64,000 nt of DNA from Nymphaea colorata (taxonomy: Eukaryota; Streptophyta; Magnoliopsida; Nymphaeales; Nymphaeaceae). Numbering within the stretch: the stretch's first letter is position 1; every line of letters starts with the position of its first letter. The position numbers and the translations under genes were made by a program. The DNA is taken from contig NC_045148.1 of the NCBI RefSeq assembly GCF_008831285.2, positions 6,515,001 to 6,579,000 on the forward strand. The letters are read 5' to 3'. Shown piece after piece: positions 10,213-19,392 of this stretch. Below the pieces are notes generated by a model, which did not search any database, was not told the origin of the DNA, and saw nothing but the letters and a program-made list of their open reading frames with translations.

Positions 10213-11479
10213 GAGCCATAGATAGTTTTGAATTCCATGTTTTCCTTAGCTTTAGACGTGAAGACACTCATGAAGGATTCACTGACCATTTACATGAGGT
10301 ATTCAAGCTTCATGGCATTAACACATTCATAGACAGCGAGAACCTGGAAAAGGGTGAGGAGATCAAGAGGCTGCTTGCGTACGTCAAAAAATCTAAGATA
10401 TGTGTTCCCATCTTCTCCATAGCTTATGCTGATTCAAAATGGTGTTTAAAAGAGCTTGCGAAAATTAAGCCTGGGCACCGGGCCGGGCCGCCGCCGGGTA
10501 CCCGGTACCCGGCCCGACTCGGTCCCGGGCCCGGGCCTTGCTTTTATAGTAGTCGGCCCGTTAGTTACCGGGCTCGGCCCGGCCCGGTAACTAACGGGCC
10601 GGGCAAGGGCCAGCCGCTTTGATCGGCGGCGGCCCGCGAAGCCCGTTGTTTTTTTTTTTTTAAATGAACTACATTACTCGTTAGGGACCTAGGGTTAAAT
10701 AAAAATGAACTTGAGCTTAGAGAGTTATGGTTTACTTTTCGACCTTCCGTCGTCACCGTCGCCCGTCGAGACTCGAGAGATTGCATTTGCGGCATTGCCT
10801 CCTCTTCGCCCATCGGCTGCTCCTCCGGTCGTCGCCGTCGCCATCGGCTGCCTTCTCCGGTGACCGTGTGCCGGCTGCCGTGAAGGTCTTCAGTCTGTAA
10901 ACTATCAATGTGCCTATAAAAGAACTTGATACTCCATGGTGTTTCATCATCTGAAGCTGTAAATTGTGTTGCCTCCTGCATTCGTTGTGTCTGAGTTTTT
11001 TCAATAACGGGCCGGGCCGAAGCCCATCTCAGCCCGCCCGGCCCATTATTAATCGGGCCGGGCCGGGCCTCGGGCCTTGACCGAAGCCCGAGGCCCGATA
11101 TGACTTGGGCCCGGCCCAGCCCGTTTAGAAACGGGCCGGGCCTCGGGCCAGCCCGTTTAGAAACGGGCCGGGCCTCGGGCCAGCCCGTTTAGGTTATTGG
11201 GCTTCATTTTTACATTTTTATCGGGCCGGGCCGGCCCGGCCCGGCCCGATGCCCAGCCTTAGCGAAAATAGTGAAGTGCAACAAAAAGATAATCCTTGTG
11301 TTCTTTGATGTGGATCCATTGTACATTAAAAAATAGAGTGGTCCTTTTGCTTCCGCATTCTGAAGACAAGAATCCGGGGAGCAGCTAAAGCATGAGGAGG
11401 TGAGAAAGTGAAAAGAAGCATTAAAAAAAGTGGGAAATGTCTGCAGTTTCACTCGAAAGGACACATATGCGTATGTGTG
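10213..11479 (+). pseudogene. TIR-domain cassette, copy B (split by a MITE)
   Basis: The TIR reading SFEFHVFLSFRREDT, GINTFIDSENLEKGEEIK, KKSKICVPIF and SKWCLKELAK runs to about 10465. It resumes after a 796-bp transposon at 11270 with CNKKIILVFFDVDP. The second half carries a TAG at 11334, at the position where copy D also has TAG and copy A has CAG, and further TGA stops. The conserved GEDT is REDT here. It ends at the same RKDT..GTATGTGTGA junction as copy A. No in-frame ATG precedes the domain. A clear pseudogene. Confidence 0.88.
10466..11261. mobile_element. hAT-type MITE inside TIR copy B
   Basis: 796-bp element with GGGCC-rich terminal inverted repeats: left TAAGCCTGGGCACCGGGCCG, right (reverse complement) TAAGGCTGGGCATCGGGCCG. 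It is flanked by a perfect 8-bp duplication GCGAAAAT at 10458-10465 and 11262-11269. An 8-bp target duplication with CTGGGCA..CGGGCC ends is typical of hAT elements. No transposase is present, so it is non-autonomous. Subterminal repeats of CGGGCCGGGCC in both directions make the ends very GC-rich against an AT-rich background. Confidence 0.9.
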
Positions 11480-12200
11480 ACTTCATTTTCTCTCCCACTC
11501 TAAACATGTATGCCATCAAGATCTCTATCATTTTTTTTTCTTGTTGATATATTTGTTGATGATAACTGTTTTGGTTTCCTTCTTGTTAAAATTTTTGTTG
11601 ATTAAATGTGATGGTGCTTTTTATTTTTCTCTTTTCTTTCGTTAGTTGTGCGCTCTCTCTCTAATTATTGGCTTTTCAGGAAGATTATCGTCTTTTCATA
11701 ATTGCATTGTCAGTGTTCTTCACCATTGTCACTTGTCCAACCACTTTGTGCATCAAGTATAGTAGGCAGTCATCAATAATAATAGGTAGTAGAAGGGCTA
11801 TAAGGACATACAAAAATTAACTAGATCACTTGTTTTACCACTTCGTGCATCAATATGGTAGGTGGTCATCAATTATAGTAGATAATAGACGGGTCATATG
11901 AACACACAAAAATTAACTAAGTCAAGTGTGCATCAATAATGATTGGTAGTCATCAATTGTAGTCGGTAGTAGACAGACCCGTCTACTACCTACTATAATT
12001 GTTGACTACCCACCATTGTGGGCCCGTCTACTACCTCTATAATTGATGTCTACCTACCATAATTGAACACGAAGTGGTAGGTTGGGTCAAAAAGGTTGAG
12101 TCTAACATCTTTGACCATGCCGGGTACGCTTATCCTAACTTCCCTTAGGATGCCTAAACCTATGCCATGTCTACCCATGTGTCTAGTGGGATACATGGTT
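11480..12200. repeat. array unit B, tail with minisatellite and deletion
   Basis: Counterpart of 4736-5590 in unit A. The minisatellite of TAGTAGGTAGTCATCAATT-like units spans about 11750-12080. It runs straight into GGGTCAAAAAGGTTGAG near 12083, skipping about 350-400 bp present in units A and C. A second jump at about 12205 removes roughly 500 bp more before the gypsy remnant. Confidence 0.7.
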
Positions 12201-12243
12201 GTGCCTACATAAATATTTGATATGATTTGGATAAGATTTATTT

Positions 12244-12492
12244 TTAGACAAACATCCTATATCTAACACTATTAGACTCTGGGACCTTTATCTTTGACGT
12301 CTCCTCTGCAGCCGCTCCCAGTGCACGGCGCACAACAGCAAGTTCTTGCTGCCAGACTACTATGGTTTCCCCAAGCTCATTGTGAAGGTCTTCGAACAGG
12401 CCAACCGAGCGAGCAGCAAGTTCCTTCATTTGATTCTCAAGAAGGGTAAGATGCTCAATGATCCGATGGTTATTTGATGAAGTAGATGACAC
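12244..12492 (-). pseudogene. Ty3/gypsy gag N-terminal remnant, unit B
   Basis: Open minus-strand frame of 82 codons with HLTLLENQMKELAA, GLFEDLHNELGET, VVRRALGAA and SKIKVPES. The KIKVPEP-type motif is a landmark of plant gypsy gag just before the capsid-like region. The frame then ends in unrelated sequence, so it is a truncated 5' end and not a working gag. Confidence 0.85.
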
Positions 12493-12556
12493 TTGAATCT
12501 CAGTGAGCGAGAGTGTCTACTCCCGAGTCTCAGCACCAGTAGTCATAGCTAACCTA

Positions 12557-12785
12557 GCTCTGATACCAACTATTACAGAGATGAATTTTTCTATCGTTCT
12601 CGACCTATACGTCATAAGTTTGTAGCCTAGACATACCAGCCAAACCATCACTAGTACAAACAAGTAAACTCAGATGAACAAGGGATAACCCAGCTTTGCC
12701 TCAACTTGAGGACTTAGTCTTCTTTCATCAAGCAAAACTTACAAGATAGTCAAAGCAATACATGTGCCCTCTCTTCTACTACACT
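12557..12785 (-). mobile_element. gypsy primer site and LTR end, unit B
   Basis: The minus strand carries TGGTATCAGAGC (12557-12568), an exact initiator-methionine tRNA primer site, followed two bases away by the LTR terminus at 12571. The LTR block matches those in units A and C. Confidence 0.75.
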
Positions 12786-13225
12786 TCTCGGCCCAGTTGA
12801 GTTTAAGTATCTAGGCATTCCCTCCAAGGAACCGTATTCAAATTCATGCTATCAGATGCCCCAGCCTTCCTTTTGCAGTGGCCACGTGTCGAGAGGCTGG
12901 TAATCATCAACCGATAGTAGTCCTTATATAGGTGCAAGGGTTGATTACTCCTCGCATACAGGAGAAACACCAAAGACCCTTAGGCTACCAAAAATTTTGG
13001 ATTCCCTGTGGATTTCTGCCCTACTACCTGTTGCTGTTGAGTTGTGGCCTGTTGATTTTTCTTAAGGACCAGGTAAATACCGCCCATGGCCCTAGATACT
13101 CGAGGCCATCGCCAGCCAAGGGATAAGGTAGGGTCTTTGTTCCTAGCAACTCAAACAAACAGGTCCAAAACCAGCCAGTGAACTTGGCATCACGATCACT
13201 TACAATGTCAAACGGTACCGTCTTG
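12786..13225 (+). promoter_or_regulatory. promoter-like block upstream of TIR copy C
   Basis: Same block as in B and D. G-box core CACGTG near 12883, then CCTTATATAGG near 12921. Downstream, CAGGTAAATACC (about 13069) sits where the D copy has CTGGTAAGTACC, so a 5' splice site could lie here. Function is inferred from motifs only. Confidence 0.4.
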
Positions 13226-13244
13226 GTCGTCTGCCAAGAGCCAT

Positions 13245-13685
13245 AGATGTTTCTGAATTCCATGTTTTCCTCAGCTTCAGAGGTGAAGACACTCGGGAAG
13301 ATTCACTGAACATTTACTTGAGGTCCTCAGGCTGTGTGGCATTAACACATTCATAGACAGCAAGAACTTCGAAAAGGTGAGGAGTGCGTACATCAAAAAA
13401 TCTAAGATCTGTCTCCCCATCTTCTTCAAGGCTTATGTTGATTCAAAGTGGTGTTTAAAAGAAATTGCCAAACTAGTGGAGTGCAAAAAAAGATAATCCT
13501 TGTGTTCGTTGACGTGGATACGTTGGAAGTTAAAAAACAAAGTGATCTTATTGCTTCTGCATTCCAAAGAAATGAATATGAGGAGCAGCTAAAGCCTCAG
13601 AAGGTGAGAAAGTGGAAAGAAGCATTAAAAAAAGTGGGAAATATCTCCGGTTTCACTCAGAAGGACACATATGGTATGTATGATT
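13245..13685 (+). pseudogene. TIR-domain cassette, copy C (multiple deletions)
   Basis: TIR motifs are present but scattered over frames: FHVFLSFRGEDTR first, then a one-base loss in the GGAAGGATTC region. GINTFIDSKN is followed by a deletion of about 10 codons around the EEIKR segment. KKSKICLPIF and SKWCLKEIAK come next, then loss of bases around 13483. The last third reads open in another frame (13448-13750: LVFVDVDTLEVKKQSD, RKWKEALKKVGNISGF). The CLKEI glutamate is retained. No intact product is possible. Confidence 0.86.
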
Positions 13686-15140
13686 TCATTTTTTCTCACA
13701 CTCTAAACATGTATGCCATCATGATCTCTATCATTTTCTTTTCTTGTTGATCTCTTTTGGTTTCCTTCTTGTTAAAAATTTTTGTTGGTTCATATGATGG
13801 TCCTTTTCATTTTCCAGTTTTCTTTCTTTAGTTGTGTTTTCTCTCTTTAATTATTGTCTTCCCAAGAAGATTATCATATTTTCAATATTGTGTTGTCAGT
13901 GGTCTCCACCATTGTCACTTGTCCTACTACATTGTGCATCAATTTGTTAGGCAGTCATCAATTATAGTATATAGTAAACAGGCTATAAGGATACACCAAA
14001 ATTAATAAAGTCATTTGTCTTACCACTTCAATTATGGTAGTGGTCATCAATTATAGTAGATAGTAGATGGGTCATTGGAACACACAAAAATTAACTAGTT
14101 CAAGTGTGCATCAATAATGGTAGGTAGTCATCAATTATAGTAGGTAGTAGATGGGCCTGTCTATTACTTACTATAATTGATGACTACCTACCATAATTGG
14201 GCACGAAATGGTAGGTTACTAACAACACAATTATGAAAAGATGAAAAGGACAATTGGTTCTTCAGTTATTGATTTTCGTACACACTAAAAGAAAACTTTT
14301 AAATTATTGTACGTACCAAACCTGCAGCGAGATCTTTCAAGCTCAGGCTTCGAGTGTGTGCCAACTGAATGCTTGCAGTCATGAGTTCAATAATTGAGTG
14401 CAGACTCTCTTCAAAGAGGCCCAGCTCATGACCCCTTCTTTAATGATGTTGTTGATCATGATGGCTCTGTGCTTCTCGAGGGCATGAAAATAGGTGGCAC
14501 TGTGCTTCTCTGCTTCTCTAGGGCCTCCCACTTGTCCTGGGGGATAGTTTGAGAACCTTGACCAAGGCTAGGCTGGGTCAAAATGGTTGAGTCTAACATC
14601 CTTGACCATGCTGGGTATGATTATCCTAACTTCCCTTAGGATGCCTAAACCTATGCCAAGTCTGCCCATGTGTCTAGTGGGATCCATGGTTATGCCTAAA
14701 TGTGTCATAGGGTTCATATCACCTTCCATTTTAACTATGCTGATCAAGCTCAACGTGAACCAGATTGCCTAAAAGCTGTAGTTTCTCAATATAATGCTTA
14801 ATGGGTAACTTTAAGGTGAATATCATAAATTTTGTTTTTTAAGTATGATCTAGTCAAATAACATTGGCATGAAATTAAGGGTGATGAATCAATCGAACAT
14901 GAGCATATATAGTGAACAAACTTAAAAGTTTCTCGGCATTTGGTGCTATGACTCATTACAAGTTACTGTAATTGAGGTTATCCATCACCTTCTTGTGTTC
15001 TTCTCATATGTATGTTGGCTAATATATATACATTTTTTTTTCCTTTAGAAACTACAAGCACATTTTGAATAGGGATGTCAATATATTTGATTTGAATCGG
15101 ATATCTGACTGAACCATACATGAAAAATCAGATATGGAAA
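13686..15140. repeat. array unit C, tail: intron-like segment, minisatellite and spacer
   Basis: The most complete copy of the unit tail. The minisatellite spans about 13940-14225. A conserved spacer follows, including CCAAACCTGCAGCGAGAT (near 14317) and the 14567-14772 block, then AT-rich sequence before the gag remnant. No gene recognised. Confidence 0.75.
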
Positions 15141-15156
15141 AAAAGTTAATATCTGA

Positions 15157-15447
15157 TTAAGAAATTGGATCAGATTCAGATTTAACTAATAACATTCGAT
15201 AGGATTCGGATATGTTATTAGGCTCCGGGACCTTTATCTTTGATGTCTCCCCTGCAGCCGCTCCCAGTGCACGGCGCACAATAGCAAGTTCTTGCTGCCA
15301 AACAAATATGGTTTCCCCAAGCTCGTTGTGAAGATCTTCGAATAGGCCAACCGAGTGAGCAGCGAGTTCATTCATCTGATTCTCAAGAAGGGTTAGATGA
15401 TCAATGATCTGGTGGTTATCTGATGAAGCATATGACACTTGAGTCAT
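15157..15447 (-). pseudogene. Ty3/gypsy gag N-terminal remnant, unit C
   Basis: Best preserved of the three: 96 open codons starting MTQVSYASSDNHQIIDHLTL, with ENQMNELAAHSVGLFEDL, IVRRALGAAAGE and SKIKVPEPN. The frame is open from its ATG, about 90 bp past the primer site, then ends where element sequence gives way to AT-rich DNA. Normal gypsy polyproteins exceed 1,400 residues, so this is a truncated relic. Confidence 0.87.
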
Positions 15448-15522
15448 GAGTGAGTCAACCGATTCTTCAAAGCAAGAGGTCTCGACTCCTGAGTCTCAAC
15501 ACCAGTAGTCATAGGCTAACCT

Positions 15523-15747
15523 GACTCTAATACCAACTGCTGCAGGGACGAATTTTCTATCATTCTCCACCTGTATGGTGTACGTCTACAGCCTAGACTT
15601 ACTAGCCAAACCACCACTTGTACGAATAAGTAAACTCGAATGAACAAAGGATAACCCATTTTTGCATCAACTTGAGGACTTAGTCTTTTTTTCATCAAAT
15701 AAAACTTACAAGATAGTCAAAGCAATACATGTGCCCTCTGTTATACT
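15523..15747 (-). mobile_element. gypsy primer site and LTR end, unit C
   Basis: The minus strand reads TGGTATTAGAGTC (15523-15535), an iMet primer site with two changes. The LTR terminus starts at 15538 (minus-strand CCCTGCAGCA). The block continues in step with units A and B to about 15747. Confidence 0.7.
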
Positions 15748-16137
15748 GCACTGTTCGGCCCAATTGGGATTAAGTATCTGGTCATTCCCTCTAAGGCACC
15801 ATATTCAAATTCGTGCTATCAGGTGCTACCAGGTGTTTCAGAACCGATAGTAGTCCCTATATAGGTGCAAGGGTTGATTACTCTTTGTGTATAGGAGAAA
15901 CACCAAAGACCTTTGGGCTACCATAAATTTCAAACTCCCTGTGGATTTCTGTCATGTTGCCTGTTGCTGCCAACTTGTGGCTTGTTGTTGTTTCCTAGGG
16001 ACCTGGTAAGTACCATCCATGGCCCTGGATATGCGAGGCCATCCCCAGCCAGACGCCAAGGCAGGGTCTTTGTTCCTAGCAACTCGAACAAGCAGGTCCA
16101 GAACCGGCCAGTGAACTTGGCATCACGATTGCTTACA
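15748..16137 (+). promoter_or_regulatory. promoter-like block upstream of TIR copy D
   Basis: Shares CACTGTTCGGCCCA at its start with B. It has lost about 40 bp including the G-box: the sequence jumps from CCAGGTGTTTCAG to AACCGATAGTAG at about 15842. The CCCTATATAGG TATA palindrome is at about 15856-15866. CTGGTAAGTACC near 16003 looks like a good 5' splice site. Confidence 0.4.
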
Positions 16138-16650
16138 ATGTCGAGAGGGACCCTCTTGGTTGTCTTTGCCAGGAGACAACCAAGAGATGGTTCTAAATTC
16201 CATGTTTTCCTCAGCTTTAGAGGTGAAGACACCTGGGAAGGATTGACTGACCATTTACTTGAGATCCTCAAGCTGTGTCGGATTAACACATTCAAAGACA
16301 ACGAGAACTTGGAAAAGGGTGAGGAGATCGAAAGGCTGCTTGTGTACTTCAAAAAATCTAAGATTTGCGTCCCCATCTTTACCATCTTTACCAAGGCTTA
16401 TGCTGATTCAAAGTGGTGTTTAAAAGAGCTTGCCAAAGTAGTGGAGTGCAACAAAAAGATAATCCTTGTGTTCCTTGACGTGGATCCGCTGGACATTAAA
16501 AAATAGAGTGGTCCTATTGCTTCCACGTTCCAAAGACATGAATCCGAGGAGCAGCTAAAGCCTGAGGAGGTGAGAAAGTGGAAAGAAGCATTAAAAAAAG
16601 TGGAAAATATCTCTGGTTTCACTCAGAAGGACATAGATGGGTTTCTGTGA
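16138..16650 (+). pseudogene. TIR-domain cassette, copy D (nearly open, one stop)
   Basis: The least damaged copy. The first in-frame ATG is 16138; the open frame upstream has no ATG. From there it reads through KFHVFLSFRGEDTW, RINTFKDNENLEKGEE, KKSKICVPIF, ADSKWCLKELAKVVEC and KKIILVFLDVDPLDIKK to TAG at 16504. Beyond the TAG the same frame stays open to TGA at 16648 (EEQLKPEEVRKWKEAL, GFTQKD). A 9-bp direct duplication (ATCTTTACC, about 16375-16392) adds three residues after CVPIF. The catalytic-position glutamate in CLKEL is present. As it stands it would give a 122-residue truncated TIR; no NB-ARC follows. Confidence 0.85.
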
Positions 16651-17340
16651 TTTCATTTTCTCTCCCACTCTAAATATGTATGCTTTCATTCTCTATCATT
16701 TTCTTTTCTTGTTGATATATTTGTTGATGATAACTATTTTGGTTTCCTTCTTGTTAAAAATTTTTGTTGGTTAAAAATGATGGTCCTTTTCATTTTCCTC
16801 TTTTCTTTCTTTAGTTGCATGCTCTCTCTTTAATTATTGGCTTACCAGGAATATTATTGTCTTTTTATAATTGCATCGTTAGTGGTCTCCACCATTGTCA
16901 CTTGTCCTACCACTTTGTGCATCAAATATGGTAGGCAATCATCAATTATAGTAAATAGTAGATGGATTACAAGGACACACAAAAATTTAAGTCACTTGTC
17001 CTACCACTTCGTGCATTAATTATGGTAGGTGGTCATCAATTATAATAGATAGTAGACGGATCATAGGAACACACAAAAATTAATTAGGTCAAGTATGCAT
17101 CAATAATGGTAGGTAGTCATCAATTATAGTAGGTAGTAGACGGGCCTAGGCAGCCTACTACCTACTATAATTCATGACTATCTACCATTGTAGATCCGGT
17201 CTACTGCCTACTATAATTGATGACTACCTATCATAATTGAGCATGAAGTAGTAGGCTACTGACAACACAATTATGAAAAGACAAAAAGGACAATTGGTTC
17301 TACAGTTATTGATTTTCGTCCACACTAAAAGAAAACTTTT
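16651..17340. repeat. array unit D, tail, truncated
   Basis: Intron-like stretch and minisatellite (about 16890-17260) as in the other units. Homology stops at GAAAACTTTT near 17340, after which the sequence is unrelated. Unit D therefore lacks the spacer and the gypsy 5' end and marks the right boundary of the array. Confidence 0.75.
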
Positions 17341-19044
17341 GTATGCATAAATGTATAAATGTAATGTTTCAAAAATAGGGAAATAACATAACCGTTTCAA
17401 AAATGCATAAATGTATTGTTTAGTTTCATTTTTTTGCCTGATCGCCTAGACTTGTCTTGTCCACTCAGTCACCCAAACTGGTTATATGCACCTCTCAGTA
17501 CACAAAAAAGATTGTGCACCAAAATGCATAATGACCAAAATGCCCTTGAAAAGGAGAATCTTTTTGGTAAAGATAAAGAGGATAATGAAAAAGATAAAAG
17601 ATCAAAAATGACATTTCTTTTTAGAAATCACCCAAATACCTTACGCACCTCTTTTATGGGTGTATATTTGCTGTGTGCATAGGGTAAACACAACTCGCTC
17701 TCCTTAGTCACACAATCATTCTCATGCAGCAGCAATTCATGCCCTCTTTCCAAAGCCTCTTATCTTATCATGACCCTCAAATGCAGGCCTGGATTTTTTC
17801 TGTGAGGACTTCAATGATCAATCGAATACATGATCAGCACTGAAAGACACGGATATGGACCAGCGACATACTTGTGTGATCACATACATCATGCCATTAT
17901 TTTGCAATTCCAGATTTTTACTACTTCAAGTCCAATCTCGTCCTTGGTTCAGAACCTTTCAAACATTTTATTATTTTCTCACGATGGTCTGTGGTATTTA
18001 TCCTTTTCTTCCCCTAAACCGTTTTAACTGTGACCATACACATGGGGGTGGGTGGGTGTGTGTATCTTGCACCCCAGTTTTCTAAAATCACTTTCCATAT
18101 GAATCGCAAGAATTGTTCTTTCTGTGTGATTTTACAATGTTTTTCAATCGTCTTGGTCTCTCCCTTTTCTCTGTTGATATCTTCAATTGCCAGATATAGG
18201 TCATTCTTTCAAATCTTTGGCCTCATGCCTCCTAAATCAACAGTATCTAAATCCTATAAAAGCATTGATGTTTCGCCAGAATCAAATAGCATCGAATCTG
18301 AATGATGCCTACCTAGTCTTATGTCATGACAGAACAGTATAAATAACTCATTTCGGGCTAAGAAAAGAAAATATTTGGAAAAGAATTAGCTATAATAAGA
18401 TGAACTGCTTGTTAGGATACCAGATAGGCAAGATAACTAAATGATAAAGAAACTGTGAAGCATAACTAAATTAGGTTTAGCTAGTAGACTTGTCAATTCG
18501 CTTGAGGTGGCATTCCAAAAGATCAACTATGCAAGATTGTGGGACAAGCAGTGGCTTTCCCAGATAAGTGGAGAATCTAAAGAGGAAATGTTTATGAAAA
18601 TAATAGGATGCACGTTACTCAGGTGACAGTGACAGAGCGAAAGCTCTCAAAAGGTTACCATCGTCAAAACTCAAGATGGAAAATAGTGTATTCAAAGTTC
18701 AAACTACAAAAAGAAACTGTAGATTTAAGTGAAGAAGACATTCCACAACTACGGGCAGTAGTCCGTCAACCACCAGCATTGTCTAAGACTAATAACTGAA
18801 GAACTGTATCATCCTTATCTCTTCTTCTGCTTATGGGAACGTTTCATATGCAACTTAGCCAAATGTCAAGAGAAAATAGATGAACGTAAATAAATTCATC
18901 TATTACGTAATTGCATCAGCTTGTTTCCAGCGCTAATTAGTAAAAAGCTTTTTTAGTGCCAGGTTTTCAAATCCAATTTAGGCACATGCCAAGAGAAAGC
19001 AATGATTTAAGCAATCTGCCAATTTCCCCAGTTTCTATCAAAAC

Positions 19045-19091
<47 letters not shown>

Positions 19092-19392
19092 TGTGTGTGA
19101 GAGAGAGAGAGAGAAAGAGAGTTTGTGTCATGCTTCAAGTTTGTGTCTCTAACACACAAATAATTGATTATTTGACAAAAGGGTGTCTTATCCTACAAAC
19201 TGAAACTATTGAGGACATCATGGACAGGTGCCAGAATGAGAATGACTATAGGACCAGTAACTTTTGAACGGTTTCTGAAAATTACAAAGCCAAGCCAACT
19301 GCAGATTCAATAAATGCTAATCCATGGCTCCATGAATTACCGGACAAGCCCTCCACCTCAAGTCCCGAATCATACATCATTCAACAGTTATA
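17341..19392. other. intergenic region, no gene recognised
   Basis: AT-rich, with scattered short open frames (17416-17682, 18608-18799) of no recognisable family. The right part may include the 3' untranslated region of the Mpv17-family gene, whose stop codon is at 19393. Confidence 0.5.
19047..19120. repeat. (GA)n microsatellite with a GT interruption
   Basis: About 21 GA units, a short GTGTGTG break, then another GA run. Confidence 0.95.

Noticed and set aside
15913-16137. Hydrophobic N-terminal extension of TIR copy D (GFLSCCLLLPTCGLLLF)
   Set aside because: The open stretch begins with TTG, not ATG, and contains no in-frame ATG before 16138. A likely splice donor also interrupts it, so a signal-anchored TIR protein is not supported.
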